Assembly (NCBI RefSeq): GCF_040183065.1
Contig: NC_091118.1
Span: forward strand, 207,278,529-207,342,528
Reading direction: 5' to 3'
Origin: Periplaneta americana
Taxonomy: Eukaryota; Arthropoda; Insecta; Blattodea; Blattidae
Length of the DNA stretch: 64,000 nucleotides
Under the pieces are notes generated by a model. It worked only from the letters and a program-made list of their open reading frames with translations. It had not been told where the DNA came from and made no database searches. Shown in pieces: positions 21,675-35,496 of this stretch (positions are counted from its first letter, which is position 1; each line of letters begins with the position of its first letter). Made by a program: the position numbers and the translations under genes.

Positions 21675-22774
21675 TCTGTAGCCGAAATTTTTCTGGTAAT
21701 TTTCGATTTTCCAAAAATAATTGGTCCTAACATATATAATTAACCACCCTGAAACCGAAAATCGCTTTTTTGAAATTTTTGTTTGTATGTCTGTCTCGAT
21801 GTTTGTTACCTTTTCACGCGATAATGGCTGAACCGATTTATATGAAAATTGGAATATAAATTAAGTTCGTTGTAACTTAGATTTTAGGCTATATGGCATT
21901 CAAAATACCTTATTTAAAAGGGGGGTTATAAGGGGGCCTGAATTAAATAAATCGAAATATCTCGCTTATTATTGATTTTTGTGAAAAATGTTACATAACA
22001 AAAGTTTCTTTAACAATGATTTCCGATAAGTTTTATTCTTTACAAAATTTTGATAGGACTGATATTTAATGAGATAAATGAGTTTTAAAATTAAAATAAC
22101 GCCATCTAAGACGGTGCAATGAATTAAGAACAAATGACTTCGTCTATAAGGGGTCTTGAACAACAACAATCGAAACAGGGGCCTTGGACATCAACAATCG
22201 AAAGCTATTAAACATAGCCTAAAGAAAATGTTTCTGTGTTTGTATGAAGTGATATCAGAAGCTAAATTAACCGATTTCTATAATTAGTTATTATTTCACC
22301 ATTGGAAAGTGTAGTTTCTCTAGATGGACATAATGCTATAATGTTATTACAGTAACGTCTGAGTAAATCGAGGACAGGTAAGATTAAAATAGCTTCTTAT
22401 GCACAGAAAATTTGATAGGCTATTTTGTACATTCGTTTTCTGTATTTCTTAAAATAATATTTGTGTACACTCATTTTAGTCTCAGAGAATTAACGAACAA
22501 CGAGAGTGTATTGATTTAGTATGCAGTAATAGTACGTTAGCTTAGCAATCCATTATTTTATTATTCAAATTGTAACTATGCTCAATTGAATCGTGTTAAA
22601 ATACATAAAATATATATGCAATAAATGCAATGCAAAAAAAAATTGGGTAATGAGCCAAGCAGATTATCTTGCGCTGTTGTAAAAGTTGTTCCCCGGATCA
22701 AAGTCCTATTTTAATTATGTAATTACTTTATATTTATTTCTAACAGGTGTAGCGGAGCGCACGGGTACGGCTAG
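21675..22774 (+). mobile_element. Non-autonomous Helitron, copy 1
   Basis: Starts TCTGTAGCCGAAATTTTTCT after an A and ends GGGTACGGCTAG before a T, so 5' TC, 3' CTAG and an A^T insertion point fit Helitrons. A short GC-rich palindrome-like run (GCGGAGCGCACGGG) precedes the end. The 5' part contains CGCGATAATGGCTGAACCGA, common in insect Helitrons and related repeats. No Rep/helicase coding sequence. A longer sister copy lies at 54726-56113. Confidence 0.75.
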
Positions 22775-23206
22775 TTGAAAATAATTTCATAGCGATCAGT
22801 ATTGAAACATCTTTCAATTCTTTAAATTCCTAAAATAAGACTTAGATCAAATAAAATTATAAATAGCGTAAATAGTTCTCTACTAAGATTTATTTCAAAA
22901 TTCTATTTCAGATTATAATTCAAGTTAGACGTTTTATTTTACTGAATTGCAAATTTTGGTCCTTGTGCTAATTGAAGGAAATAAAAGTGTTATCAGTTTT
23001 AAGTACACAACATAAGTTTCCAATTTATATCTACTTCTGCTAATTAATATCTCCAAGAAATCAACTATGCAGACACCAGTTGTTAACCCTTAAATTGGCA
23101 AAGCTTCATTTCTCACACTAGTTTATTAAACCGTGGCGGACTGTAAAGAAAAAAACTATCGCAATGTCCATATTTATAATTTATATTTATAATTTAAGAT
23201 CTTAAA
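22775..23206. other. Intergenic
   Basis: AT-rich; nothing recognisable. Confidence 0.4.
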
Positions 23207-24010
23207 GTGAAATTTCTATCTGATATTGACAAAATAATTCGCAGCGCTGTTAAGGAAATAATTAACATTCCTACTGACACCCCGGATGCTATGTTGTATG
23301 CACCAAGAAGATTGCGAGGTTTAGGAGTATTTAAAGCCCAGTGGGAAGCTTACCTTCAGCACTTCAATATTTGTCAAAGACTTTTACACGTTGACAACCC
23401 TCATGTAGCAGCCACTCGAAATCTTCCAAACGAAATTGAACATTGCATGAAACAATTACCAATTACCTTCGATTGCTCTGAACGTATTTCTTCTCAAAAA
23501 CTAAGAAAAGCATTGCGTGAAGATTCTTTTCATCAATGGAGCAAATTGAAAAGTAAAAGGTTTGGGAGTTGTTTTCTATTCTCACTGGAAGAAAGGTAAT
23601 TCGTGGATCTCAACCAAAAAGGGACTTTCGAGCAGTCAGTGGACGCAAGCCATTAAGATGAACTGTAATACAATACCTGTACGTATTCTGCCTGGTAGAA
23701 CTCTTGACTCAACCCGTTGCAGAAGATGCGACGAGCAAGAAACGCTTCCTCACGTCTTGGGTTTCTGCCATCATGGAGAATTGCTCCGAATCAACAGACA
23801 TAATACGGTTCGTTCTCTCATCGCAGCTTCAATCCGTCAGAATGCTTCCTATGAGGTTTATGAGGAGGTTGGTTGCATCTCTTCTGATGGCTCTACTAGA
23901 CGTGCTGATATCATAATTGATCGGCAGAAGGATAAGGGTGTCATTCTTGATCCCACAATCCGTTTTGAGATGCATGAGCAACAGCCACAAGGGACAATTG
24001 AGGTTGACCA
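23207..24010 (+). pseudogene. R2-like LINE (type A), C-terminal region with zinc knuckle and endonuclease motif
   Basis: Frame 1 (23207-23599) holds the post-RT region (MLYAPRRLRGLGVFKAQWEA). After a frameshift at about 23570, frame 2 continues with SSQWTQAIKMNCNTIPVR, a CCHC knuckle (CRRCDEQETLPHVLGFCHH) and RRADIIID with DPTIRFE, the restriction-like endonuclease signature of the R2/R4/NeSL group. That endonuclease follows the RT domain and makes target-site nicks in the family. The frame's last dozen residues (IEVDHWDPELTT) are not R2-A: they are antisense 3' UTR of the type-B element inserted at about 24010. RT core absent; inactive. Confidence 0.75.
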
Positions 24011-24535
24011 CTGGGATCCGGAATTAACAACATAAAAGATAAAGGGAAATTAAACGAGCAAAATAATGATTCGATTTGTACATTAAAACAAACATTTACG
24101 TGTTAACATATAGATGACAGTGTAGAATTTGAAGAGAGGCCTTCAGAATTTCCATTAAAATCTTCTGATCCTCATAAAAGGGAATTTGGAAGGATTTAAG
24201 AATATTACATGTAAATTTTGGTAAACAACCCCTCTCTCCAAATAGTAAGCCTGCAACATCCCAGTTGTAAAGCGAAATGCCATATTTTTCACTGAGGTAT
24301 GGAAGACAAGGTACATATTTAGCTCACTTGTCATCATTTATCTGCAGTGCTTGATTCGTGTCTCGTTCAAAGCAAATCGTAGGGTCTGATACCATCGCTT
24401 TCTGGGTTCTTCTATTGATGGCAATTATATCGACTCTTCTATGAGAATCATCTTCAGACACACAATGAACCTCCTCATGTACTTCCCATCTTCTGTTTCT
24501 TAGCAGGTTGACAATTGCTAGAAATTAAATTTTAG
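24011..24535 (-). pseudogene. R2-like LINE (type B), endonuclease region to 3' end
   Basis: Minus strand reads NRRWEVHEEVHCVSEDDSHR, then RRVDIIAINRRTQKA and DPTICFERDTNQALQI (endonuclease-type block). After a stop it continues with YVPCLPYLSEKYGISLYNW, LLFGERGCLPKFTCNIL and the terminus LHCHLYVNT. The 3' UTR ends in CCGGATCCCAGTGG. Its 3' end abuts the type-A copy tail to tail, implying insertion of B into A. Confidence 0.75.
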
Positions 24536-24803
24536 TATATTTACTATTCCATAAAAAAAATTGACAAGGTATTTGAGGAAGTCTCAAAGATTGCATGCAA
24601 TATTTAACACTGTTGTGTATTTTTTCTACACCCATTATTTATTTGCTATGTGTTATCTATATGTAATTGAATACAGACTTTCATTTCAATACGATTAAAG
24701 ATTTTTCGTAGCCATGGCGACTGGACATGCATTTTCGCTTACAGTGTTTTGTTTAAAACTACTTCAGACGGTGTTGAAAGTACCATATGGTCAATATCAC
24801 TAA
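24536..24803. other. Intergenic
   Basis: Nothing recognisable. Confidence 0.4.
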
Positions 24804-25043
24804 AATTCTGTGGTGTTTGGGTAAAGGGAGATAAGTCATAAAAATGAGTTCGGAGATAAATGAAAATTAAACTTGGAACCTTATTACAAATAATTTTCTA
24901 CACAAATAAAACACATCAACTGCTAGTATTCTTTGATTTTTGCACACCCACTTGTATAATTTAACTTGTGTTTTCATCTAGGGAACAAAATTCCACCTGG
25001 ACAAAAAATGACTTATACCCTTTTACCCGAACACCACAGAATT
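24804..25043. mobile_element. MITE with about 40-bp TIRs
   Basis: Left end ATTCTGTGGTGTTTGGGTAA and, in reverse complement, right end ATTCTGTGGTGTTCGGGTAA (one difference in 20), with pairing continuing through ATAAGTCAT. About 240 bases, no coding capacity. Superfamily uncertain. Confidence 0.75.
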
Positions 25044-27188
25044 CAACGTTTCTGAATAAATTTATAGTTTTTACCTACTGCTTACTTAACTAATCGGACA
25101 AAAAACAGCGTACGCAACTCTCATATGATGGCTATTAATAAGCCTACACTCTTACGAAGTTTAGGACGAGAGCCAAAGCTCGTGTAGTCACTTGTTTCGT
25201 ACTCGTTTATTGATAGCTATCATTGCCATAATCGTTGCATTATGCTATTTTAATCATGTATAGATTATATAACTCATCTACTCAGTATTTCTATGACAAA
25301 TGTGTGCAAAACTCTACTAGGTCTATATTAATTAATAATGAATGGAGCGAGACGGACTGAGAAGTAAACCACGAGACAAGACATTCATCTTAAATTTCTG
25401 TTTCCATGGCAACATGAGTAACGGAATAATGTCAGAATGAACCAACCATGTTAAAAAGTTACAATTTTTTCTCTTGTAGCTGAATATGGACGTTTCACAA
25501 CAAAATGAGACTATAAATTGTTTCTGAATTCAAACTGAATCTGTGTTTAAATTTAAAACATTTAGACTTGAAGCGAAAGAAACATTTTAGTGCAAATATC
25601 TCTGTAAATTAAGGAAAATATTAATAGATGTAAAAGTTTTTATTAAAAGTGTCAGGTAAGAAATTAAACCCACATATATTCGGGTCCATTGCACATTTCA
25701 ATGTATTGTACTGGAGAACTAGACAGTTCCCTTATCAACCTTTAGAATCGTCAAGGGAATTCATAATTTGTGAGACTTTTGATTACTAATCTATTTGAAA
25801 AGTGTTCAACTTAGGGCTTACACGGTTCCATTTTTAACTAATTTTTCATGTTTCAGAATTATTAGTTCTATTATAGTTCAGAAAATTCTGTCATAATATT
25901 TCCTTAAACCAGATACCAGTGCAACCTTCTACATACTCGGAACAAAGAGGTCACAAAAAATTATGGAATATTAGTAACAAATGAAATACGATACAGGCCG
26001 CATAGATGACCCAGAAACAAGTGAAACAATAGCTTATAAATATACATCACGCGCATTCGTAGAGAACATAATACAGTTCTGTCCGCGGATAAAACTGCTT
26101 TGGTCTAACTTTTTGACATGTTAGAATAAATTAGTAAATAACGAGTAAATAAATTTCAAACACACGGAAGGGTTCATAGTTGTATATATTGACATATGGT
26201 GTACCATTAATAAGTAGGTATAGATTTTGTTTCTCTAGATACTGAACTTTAAGCTACAAGATATATGTAGCCTAATATTACTAAAAGATAATTCTAAACT
26301 CAGTCAACAAAATAGCAGAGTCTAACCTCTATTTTTTAATGTATCCTTGTACAATTTCGTTATTTTACATTTATCCAACAAAACAAATAAACCTTTTCTA
26401 GACATTTCTAATGCAACTCTATCAACTACTATAGCCTATTATTTACCGTCTATGGAATTAGTGTTAGCCAGATAGCATTTGTCTATTTTAGGCAGAGTAA
26501 CTGCTATGAAATTACCTCAAATTTGCTTTACAGCTGAAAAAAAAACCTTGGAAACAAGTAACAGGGGATCCATCTAATCCGTACAATTGCGTGAAAAGTT
26601 TATGCTGTTTTTTTATTGTTAAATTGTTTGAATGTTAATAGACCAAATTAAAAGATAAGATACAAATTAAAATAAATGTTCATCTGATAACCTCAGATAT
26701 AATTGTGTGCCAATTCAGAAGAGGTATGTTCATCGGTTCAATTGCAAACAATTTCATTGATGCATGTCTTGTGAAAAGTATAGTTCAAAATATTTATTTA
26801 CCATATAAATTTAAAAAAAATGGCATTTTATATTTCGAGTAGGAATGTATGCGAAAGAGTCGCAGGCCTATTGTAGCAATCCCGCGAGCAAAATAAAACA
26901 ATTTTTAACATGTACCGTACAATAATTTTAGACATCCGTTCAATATTTACAAATAAATTGCATTACATTTGGAGCAATTTCGTAACTTATATACATACAG
27001 GCCTATTAATTTTTTTTCTTAAACAAAACAATAACACTGCTCATTGTAGGCCATACATTAAATGTATGCTATGCATCAATTGCTCCATTAACATAAACAT
27101 TGCTTAAATGTTCTCTCTGTCTCAATAAGATGCATAACATTCAAGTTATTCCATGTTTGTTTTAAGCTTATACACGCTTTTAACATCT
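25044..27188. other. Long AT-rich intergenic stretch
   Basis: No convincing coding region. Bases 26450-26580 faintly resemble a decayed SINE S-IV body (AAAACCTTGGAAAC) but lack tRNA boxes. Short frames, including 26910-27107, show no motif. Confidence 0.4.
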
Positions 27189-27750
27189 GTATGGGAAATG
27201 CCTGTTATTATTCGGTTGAGAAGCTCTTATCATCCAGTCGGCTGTCAAAAAATCTGAAAGTTAGAATTTATAAAACAGTTATATTACCGGTTGTTCTGTA
27301 TGGTTGTGAAACTTGGACTCTCACTCTGAGAGAGGAACATAGGTTAAGGGTGTTTGAGAATAAGGTGCTTAGGAAAATATTTGGGGCTAAGTGGGATGAA
27401 GTTACAGGAGAACGGAGAAAGTTACACAACGCAGAACTGCACGCATTGTATTCTTCACCTGACATAATTAGGAACATTAAATCCAGACGTTTGAGATGAG
27501 CAGGGCATGTAGCACGTATGGGCGAATCCAAAAATGCATATAGAGTGTTAGTTGGGAGACCGGAGGGAAAAAGACCTTTGGGGAGGCCGAGACGTAGATG
27601 GGAGGATAATATTAAAATAAATTTGAAGGAGGTGGGATATGATGATAGAGACTGGATTAATCTTGTATAGGATAGGGACCGATGGCGGGCTTATGTGAGG
27701 GCGGCAATGAACCTTCGGGTTCCTTAAAAGCCATTTGTAAGTAAGTAAGT
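27189..27750 (+). pseudogene. LINE-A copy 5
   Basis: Starts abruptly at [13 protein letters not shown], open to 27499 through [19 protein letters not shown]. It then meets the same Trp-to-stop change (TGA) in RLRWAGHV as copy 1, and later a second stop (LV*DRDRW). The 3' end is GTTCCTTAAAAGCC plus TAAG units. Confidence 0.85.
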
Positions 27751-27882
27751 CACATCGCTTGTATAGGATCTTTGGGTATATCAGTAGGCCGATTTTACTA
27801 TTGTTGAGTTCCTGTTTATATTGTCGTGTGTAGCATTAATATTATGATATTGGTGATTAAGGCGGTGATGAATCACGGCATG

Positions 27883-28312
27883 TAGGGGAGAGTCGGGTAG
27901 TATCGGACATCGGGTAATATCGGACAGTAGTCGACCTGGTTGGCGAGTTGGTATAGCGCTGGCTTTCTATGCCCAAGGTCCCGGGCCAGATCGACGGCAT
28001 TTAAGTGTGCTTAGTAGATTTACTGGCATGTAAAAGAACTCCTGCGGGACAAAATTCCGGCATATCCGGTGACGCTGATATAACCTCTGCAGTTGCGAGC
28101 GTCGTTAAATAAAACATAACATTAAAACATATCGGACAGTGAGTTTCTTTCATCTACCACACGATGGTAGTACCTCATTGACATGGTTACGTTCCTGTGA
28201 TGTCGCATAGAGAAACGTAACCATGTCATTCAGGTACTACCATATGGTGGTAGAAGAAAGAAACGCACTGTCCGATATTACCCGATGTCCGATACTACCC
28301 TACTCTCCCCTA
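27883..28312. mobile_element. Foldback MITE with TA ends, containing a SINE
   Basis: Left arm GGGGAGAGTCGGGTAGTATC and continuing, right arm its reverse complement with one difference over the first 45 bases; TA on each side. With the SINE removed, the element is a nearly perfect 220-base hairpin, with inner arms matching GGTTACGTT and GTAGTACC words. No coding capacity. Confidence 0.85.
27929..28128 (+). mobile_element. SINE family S-III, 12-bp TSD
   Basis: Head TGGCGAGTTGGTATAGCGC resembles an A box; the B-box region (GGCCAGATCGAC) is weaker. The body contains AAAAGAACTCCTGCGGGACA, GGTGACGCTGATATAACC and GCGAGCGTCGTTAAATAAAA. Direct repeats ATATCGGACAGT at 27917-27928 and 28129-28140 are MITE sequence, proving insertion into the hairpin. 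Confidence 0.85.
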
Positions 28313-28324
28313 AATTTCCAATCC

Positions 28325-28452
28325 AACATTTACCTTTGTGACTGAATGAAACCATGAAAAACTCCAGTCAGATTGGCCGGCCACGGGGTTTGAACACTGA
28401 ACCTCCCGAATGCCTTTCTCAAACGTTACCGTATGACCCAACTCGCTTGGTT
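28325..28452 (-). mobile_element. SINE-like tRNA-derived fragment S-VI
   Basis: Minus strand has an A-box-like GCGAGTTGGGTCATACGGTA and a B-box-like GTGTTCAAACCCC at tRNA spacing, followed by a short body (TTTTTCATGGTTTCATTCAG). No target duplication found. Confidence 0.45.
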
Positions 28453-28649
28453 ATTCTATATTGTTTCTAAACAATACAATTCATTTTAAAAGAAGGCCAT
28501 GCATCGTGTGTCAGTCGTTAGAAAAAGTTGAAAGTGAATTACGTTTTAAATAGTTACTTGTAATATTAAATTTAGAACACTATTACCAGCTGTTAAAAGA
28601 CACATTTTACCTAAGAATTTTACACATTTTACCTAATTAAAACAATTAT
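28453..28649. other. Intergenic
   Basis: Nothing recognisable. Confidence 0.35.
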
Positions 28650-28951
28650 CAATATCATTTTTTGAAATTCAAAAAATCATCTCGCAAATTCTTAAAGATT
28701 CCCTGCAGATTATACAATTTCATTTATACCACTCAGAAGGCCTTAATTAAGGATATGCTAATTTTACATAAAGTCTTTGTTTATAAGTATAATTTTACAG
28801 TCATCTTTTAAGATTTTATTTTATAATTGATAATCAATGGTGCTTAATTATTACATTTTATTTTTATAACAATATTCATATTTAATTGATTATATTTATT
28901 TGCTATTAATTTCCGGATCCTCGTGGTCACCTTAATTAAGGCCGGACGAGT

Positions 28952-28958
<7 letters not shown>
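28650..28958 (+). pseudogene. R2-like LINE (type B-related) 3' end
   Basis: Plus strand reads ILKDSLQIIQFHLYHSEGLN then stop, parallel to ILKASLQILHCHLYVNT of the 24-kb copy. The 3' UTR ends in TTCCGGATCCTCGTGGTCAC and AAGGCCGGACGAGT, matching the other type-B ends. A CT microsatellite follows directly. Confidence 0.6.

Positions 28959-28986
<28 letters not shown>
28959..28986. repeat. CT microsatellite
   Basis: About 14 CT units directly after the R2-like 3' end. Confidence 0.9.
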
Positions 28987-28987
<1 letters not shown>

Positions 28988-29633
28988 AACAAAATAAAGT
29001 TCAACGTCAATAAAATTTGTTAACAATGTCAAAAGAATTGAGTTCTTATGAAACACCTACGATGAGTAATAAAAATTTATGTTGCCTAGGTGACGCCGAG
29101 TCTTTTTTTTTTTAAGAACAAAACAATAACGAATTTTGTTTCAAAATGCTATATAAAGTGTCATACTATAAAAAAAATACAATAAAGCTTAATCTATATT
29201 CAGAAGAACTACCTACTCAAAATCGCATTCATTTTCAGTTGTTTCTCTGTCAGATATTTACACATTCTTTAGCTGTAACATCCTTCTCAGCTACTGACGC
29301 TCCGTTATGAATGCTATCTTCCTGTAGCAGCCCCGTCCAGCCCTGTGCTAAGCACAGCGGTCAGATGAACACGTGGAGCGGTGAAATTACCTCATCTCTA
29401 ATTTATAACTGAAAAACGTTCATCCATCCGGAAGCAGTTAATAGCCTGGCATTGTTTCCCAGAGTCAATAATACAGGTCGCACAACTCTGTATGAGGTGC
29501 ACACCGCAGCTGAGGCCGGGCTGTGGTTAGCCTTCAACGCCAACGACTACAAAAACCGTACCGAAGAAAATAATGCTTGAGATGCCTCGTCTTCATGCCC
29601 AGACTGTGAATATTTTATACTCGTGTATTTCAG
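28987..29633. other. Intergenic, moderately GC-rich
   Basis: Bases 29290-29600 are more complex and GC-richer than the surroundings. I see no splice-bounded frame or known repeat there. Confidence 0.35.
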
Positions 29634-30215
29634 AAATTAAACACAGAATAAATATGGAAAATGCCTGTTATTATTCGGTTGCGAAGCTTTTATCATCCAG
29701 TCTGCTGTCATAAAATCTGAAAGTCAGAATTTATAAAACAGTTATATTACCGGTTGTTTTGTATGGTTGTGAAACTTGGACTCTCACTTTGAGAGAGGAA
29801 CAGAGATTAAGGGTGTTTGAGAAAAAGGGACTTAGGAAAATATTTGGGGCTAAGAGGGATGAAGTTACAGGAGAATGGAGAAAGTTGCACAACACAGAGC
29901 TGCACGCATTGTATTCTTCACCTGACATAATTAGGAACATTAAATCCGGACTTTGAGATGGGCAGGGCATGTAGCACGTATGGGCGAATCCAGAAATGCA
30001 TATAGATTGTTAGTTGGGAGGCCGGAGGGAAAAAGACCTTTAGGGAGGCCGAGACGTAGATGGGAAGATAATATTAAAATGGATTTGTGGGAGGTGAGAT
30101 ATAATGATAGAGAATGGATTAATCTATCTCAGGATAGGGACCAATGGCGGGCTTATGTGAGGGCGGCAATGAACCTTCGGGTTCCTTAACAGCCGGTAAG
30201 TAAGTAAGTAATTAT
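29634..30215 (+). pseudogene. LINE-A copy 6
   Basis: Starts at [21 protein letters not shown] stop near 29715, an open part 29759-29956 ([16 protein letters not shown]), a frameshift at about 29950 next to the RRLRW codons, and a final open part 29953-30189 ending MNLRVP. Tail GGTAAGTAAGTAAG. Confidence 0.85.
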
Positions 30216-30434
30216 TTCAGAGCAAAGTGAAGGGATTTGCAATTTTTAATATGAATTGAATTCATAAGATTCTTTTTAATACTTATGCGTCCTTTCTTCT
30301 CCTTATTCATCATCAGTGTCAGCTGAAGTATGAAATTTTATATTCTTGCTAGCGGTGTGGGGAAAAAGGACATCTAGAATGCAATTAACGCAAAAATTTT
30401 TATATTTCATAATATTTGGTAACTCCGTACGTAG
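30216..30434. other. Intergenic
   Basis: Nothing recognisable. Confidence 0.35.
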
Positions 30435-30610
30435 ATGAAATTATTGGGGATCATCAGTGCGGTTTTAGGCGTAATAGATCGACTATTGATCAGAGTTTTT
30501 GTATTCGACAGATATTGGAGAAAAAAATGGGATTATAAGGGAACAGTACCGGTACATCAGTCATTCATAGGTTAAAAAAGGTATATGTCTCAGTTAAGAG
30601 AGACGTTTTG

Positions 30611-30616
<6 letters not shown>
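30435..30616 (+). pseudogene. LINE-A RT finger fragment
   Basis: Plus strand reads EIIGDHQCGFRRNRSTIDQ, a CIRQILEKK-like segment and a broken YKGTV region: the part of the RT upstream of anything kept in copies 2, 5 and 6. It ends at a TA microsatellite. Confidence 0.7.

Positions 30617-30645
<29 letters not shown>
30617..30645. repeat. TA microsatellite
   Basis: About 14 TA units. Confidence 0.9.
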
Positions 30646-30648
<3 letters not shown>

Positions 30649-31429
30649 AACTGGTAATGGAAATTACGGGAAAACGGCTGAACGGATTTTAATAAATGAC
30701 TCCTCATTTTGAAGCTTGGAACCCAAAGATTTTCAGAAAAATAGTGATTTTTAATGAAATGTCAATTTTCCTATATCATTTTCCTATTTTCCAAAATCCA
30801 TCTGTAGTCAGTTTTGAGAAATAGGTAATGGCCCTTTCAGAATAAAATAAAACAAAACACAAACATATCACAATAAACAATATCACACGAAGGCTATGAC
30901 CTGCAGGATTGCTGACATATTTAGAGTTCAGTTGGCTGACATAATGCCAATATGTCGATCTTCATTTGTGTAACTTTCTCTGAACTTTTTTGTAATATTG
31001 GTTATTAAAAACTTCAAGATTTACTAAAAAGAAGATTCTCTAGTGTGTAATTTTCTGAGTACATCTGTGTGTAGGTTGTATATTAAAAACTTCAAAACTT
31101 AAGAATGTTTGATGACATTATTACCATTAAAAATGAAATATTATTACAGTGAATGCCATGATGTATTTGTCACCAATTATACAGATTAATGCTTTTAATG
31201 ATGATATGAAAGTGAACCCTTTTGGGGTTATATAAGTAGGCGTAGAGAATATCTGAAGTTAGATCTTCATTTCTATAATATTTACTGAGTGAAGACTATG
31301 TAGAAGTTTATACAAAACTTACGTAAGGTAACAATATTGTTATTAAAGTGAAATATTTTTATAGTTATTAATCAAGTGGTATTGATCTTTTTCATATATT
31401 TAATGGCGGTGTGGTATAGATATTTAAAG
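30646..31429. other. Unassigned, Helitron- or LINE-linked repeat candidate
   Basis: The start (GGAAAACGGCTGAACGGATT) recalls the 'GGCTGAACCGATT' element text of the Helitrons in this window, but neither Helitron end is present. The remainder is featureless. Confidence 0.3.
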
Positions 31430-31676
31430 CTGAAAGTTAGAATTTATGAAACATGCTACCGCTTGTTTCTTATTGAATTTGGTATTCCCAAGAAAATAGT
31501 TCGATTAATTAAAATGTGTCTAAGTGAAACTTACAGCAGAGTCCGTATAGACCAGTTTCTGTTTGATACTTTTCCAATTCATTGTAGGCTAAAGCAAGGA
31601 GATCCACTATCACCTTTACTTTTTAACTTTGCTCTAGAATATGCCATTAGGAAAGTTCAGGGTAAAAGAGAGGGTT
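31430..31676 (+). pseudogene. LINE-A fragment with rearranged order
   Basis: Opens with LKVRIYET (a downstream LINE-A segment), then jumps to [40 protein letters not shown] and AIRKVQGKREG, which lie upstream in the element. So a 3' piece precedes a 5' piece in the same orientation. No YADD box is retained. Confidence 0.7.
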
Positions 31677-32944
31677 CATCTATCACCTGCAATAGTAAAA
31701 GTAAACTTTGGTGAAGTCTTAAGGGCACTACGATGCTGAAATAGGAAGGGTTTGGAACTCCGAGCCCTTAGAGGCTTAGAGCTTGTCAGGATACTCGTAT
31801 GTCGACGGGACCTGGTCTATCAGACACTAATACAGAATGTTCCACCTGTTAGGGTCGGATTCAGCCAGGCCTCCTGTCGAACTTGGACAACGATCGCTTA
31901 TATAGGGTTCACAAAGGGCTAAAATATGCCCGAGTTCAGCCATCGTAAAGGCAGGCCGAGACAATGAACGTATTTCTGTACAAGAGGCGGTTTTATTATG
32001 TAGTTCAGTACACCTATTATTCTTGTAGGATTATGAAGTTCACCAAAGCAAGACAATTTACACTCAATGAACTTAAATTGATTAACTTTGTAAACTTTTT
32101 TGGCTAAACATAATTATTTTACTTGATATATCGCTTCCCTTCCTTTACAACTATGTTTTAATCATTTAATCACGTCAAAATTTTAGACTGACTTGTGAAC
32201 ATTATGTATACAAATTTCTACACAGACAGATGAATGTCTTCCTGGTTGACATGGGAACATGTTATTTCAGTTTCAATGTGTACGTAGTCTTTTGTTTCGT
32301 TTGACGTTATTGTATCTAAGCTACACCTATGCTATGAGTTTATGAAGCAATTTCCTTCGGTAAGCTTTTATTAGTTATTTTTTTGTTGAAAAGGCTTTCA
32401 GTTTTTTTTTTTATTATTTTGACGAGGGACTGAAATTCGATTCCAGGAAAATTCTCTAATATTTCTCATGAAGAAGGCGTACACACTATTTTGAATGTAC
32501 CGCATAAAATAAATTGCTGACATGTCGAAAAAAAAAACTAAATCAATAAATACGCTGCAAGCTACACAGAGCTACATCCAATCAGTACCGTTTTTTGTTC
32601 TGAAATTCAGACTTTACAAAAGAGAAAATAAGACTGCAATGCATAAAATGAAAATCACTTTTATTATTAGCAGCTTTCACACACATGAGGAACATTGCAA
32701 ACGGAGTTCATAGAAGACTGGTTCTTTAGCCGCTTCATCCTCGTTCTTCAACCAACATTAGACGTTCACGTATTTTCAATCATCACGGTAGATCACCAAC
32801 TGCCCAGTAACGATGCCCCCCTCCCAAAAACTCTCAGACTACAATCGCTTATAACTTCTGTACAAATTAAGCATAGTGAAACATACATTAACATAAAATA
32901 AAATACTACACTAGGGCATTGTGTAAACGCATGCATGTTCAATC
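31677..32944. other. Intergenic
   Basis: No recognisable repeat, RNA or coding signal. Frames such as 32522-32713 are short and lack motifs. Confidence 0.4.
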
Positions 32945-32976
32945 AGCTCTCCGAAGACAGGCTGGAACCTCATAAG

Positions 32977-35172
<2,196 letters not shown>

Positions 35173-35429
35173 CTCATAAGTGACACCAATAAGATATCAC
35201 TTATGAGGCAACTAAGACAGAGATAATGGGGTAAGGTAGCCTGTCTTTCTCGTTAGCCACGCTTCTATGGAAGTGACGTCATGAATGATGCCAATACCAT
35301 AAACACAAACACACGACATAATATTATACATTTCGGCGAAAAAAAAAGATTATTCCGGAAACATTTTGAACCGAGTACTATGTTTTTATTATATATAATA
35401 CAGAGTGATTTATATAGAACTCACACATT

Positions 35430-35460
<31 letters not shown>

Positions 35461-35496
35461 CTCTTTCTTTCTTTCTCTCTTTCTTTCTTTCTCTTT
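35430..35496. repeat. CTTT microsatellite
   Basis: TTTC/CTCT units, complement of the 37.7-38.6 kb GAAA tract. Confidence 0.9.

Noticed and set aside
24000..24035. C-terminal residues IEVDHWDPELTT as part of the R2-like type A protein
   Set aside because: The same bases are the antisense of the type-B 3' UTR motif CCGGATCCCAGTGG seen at 19.9 and 28.9 kb, so they are read-through.
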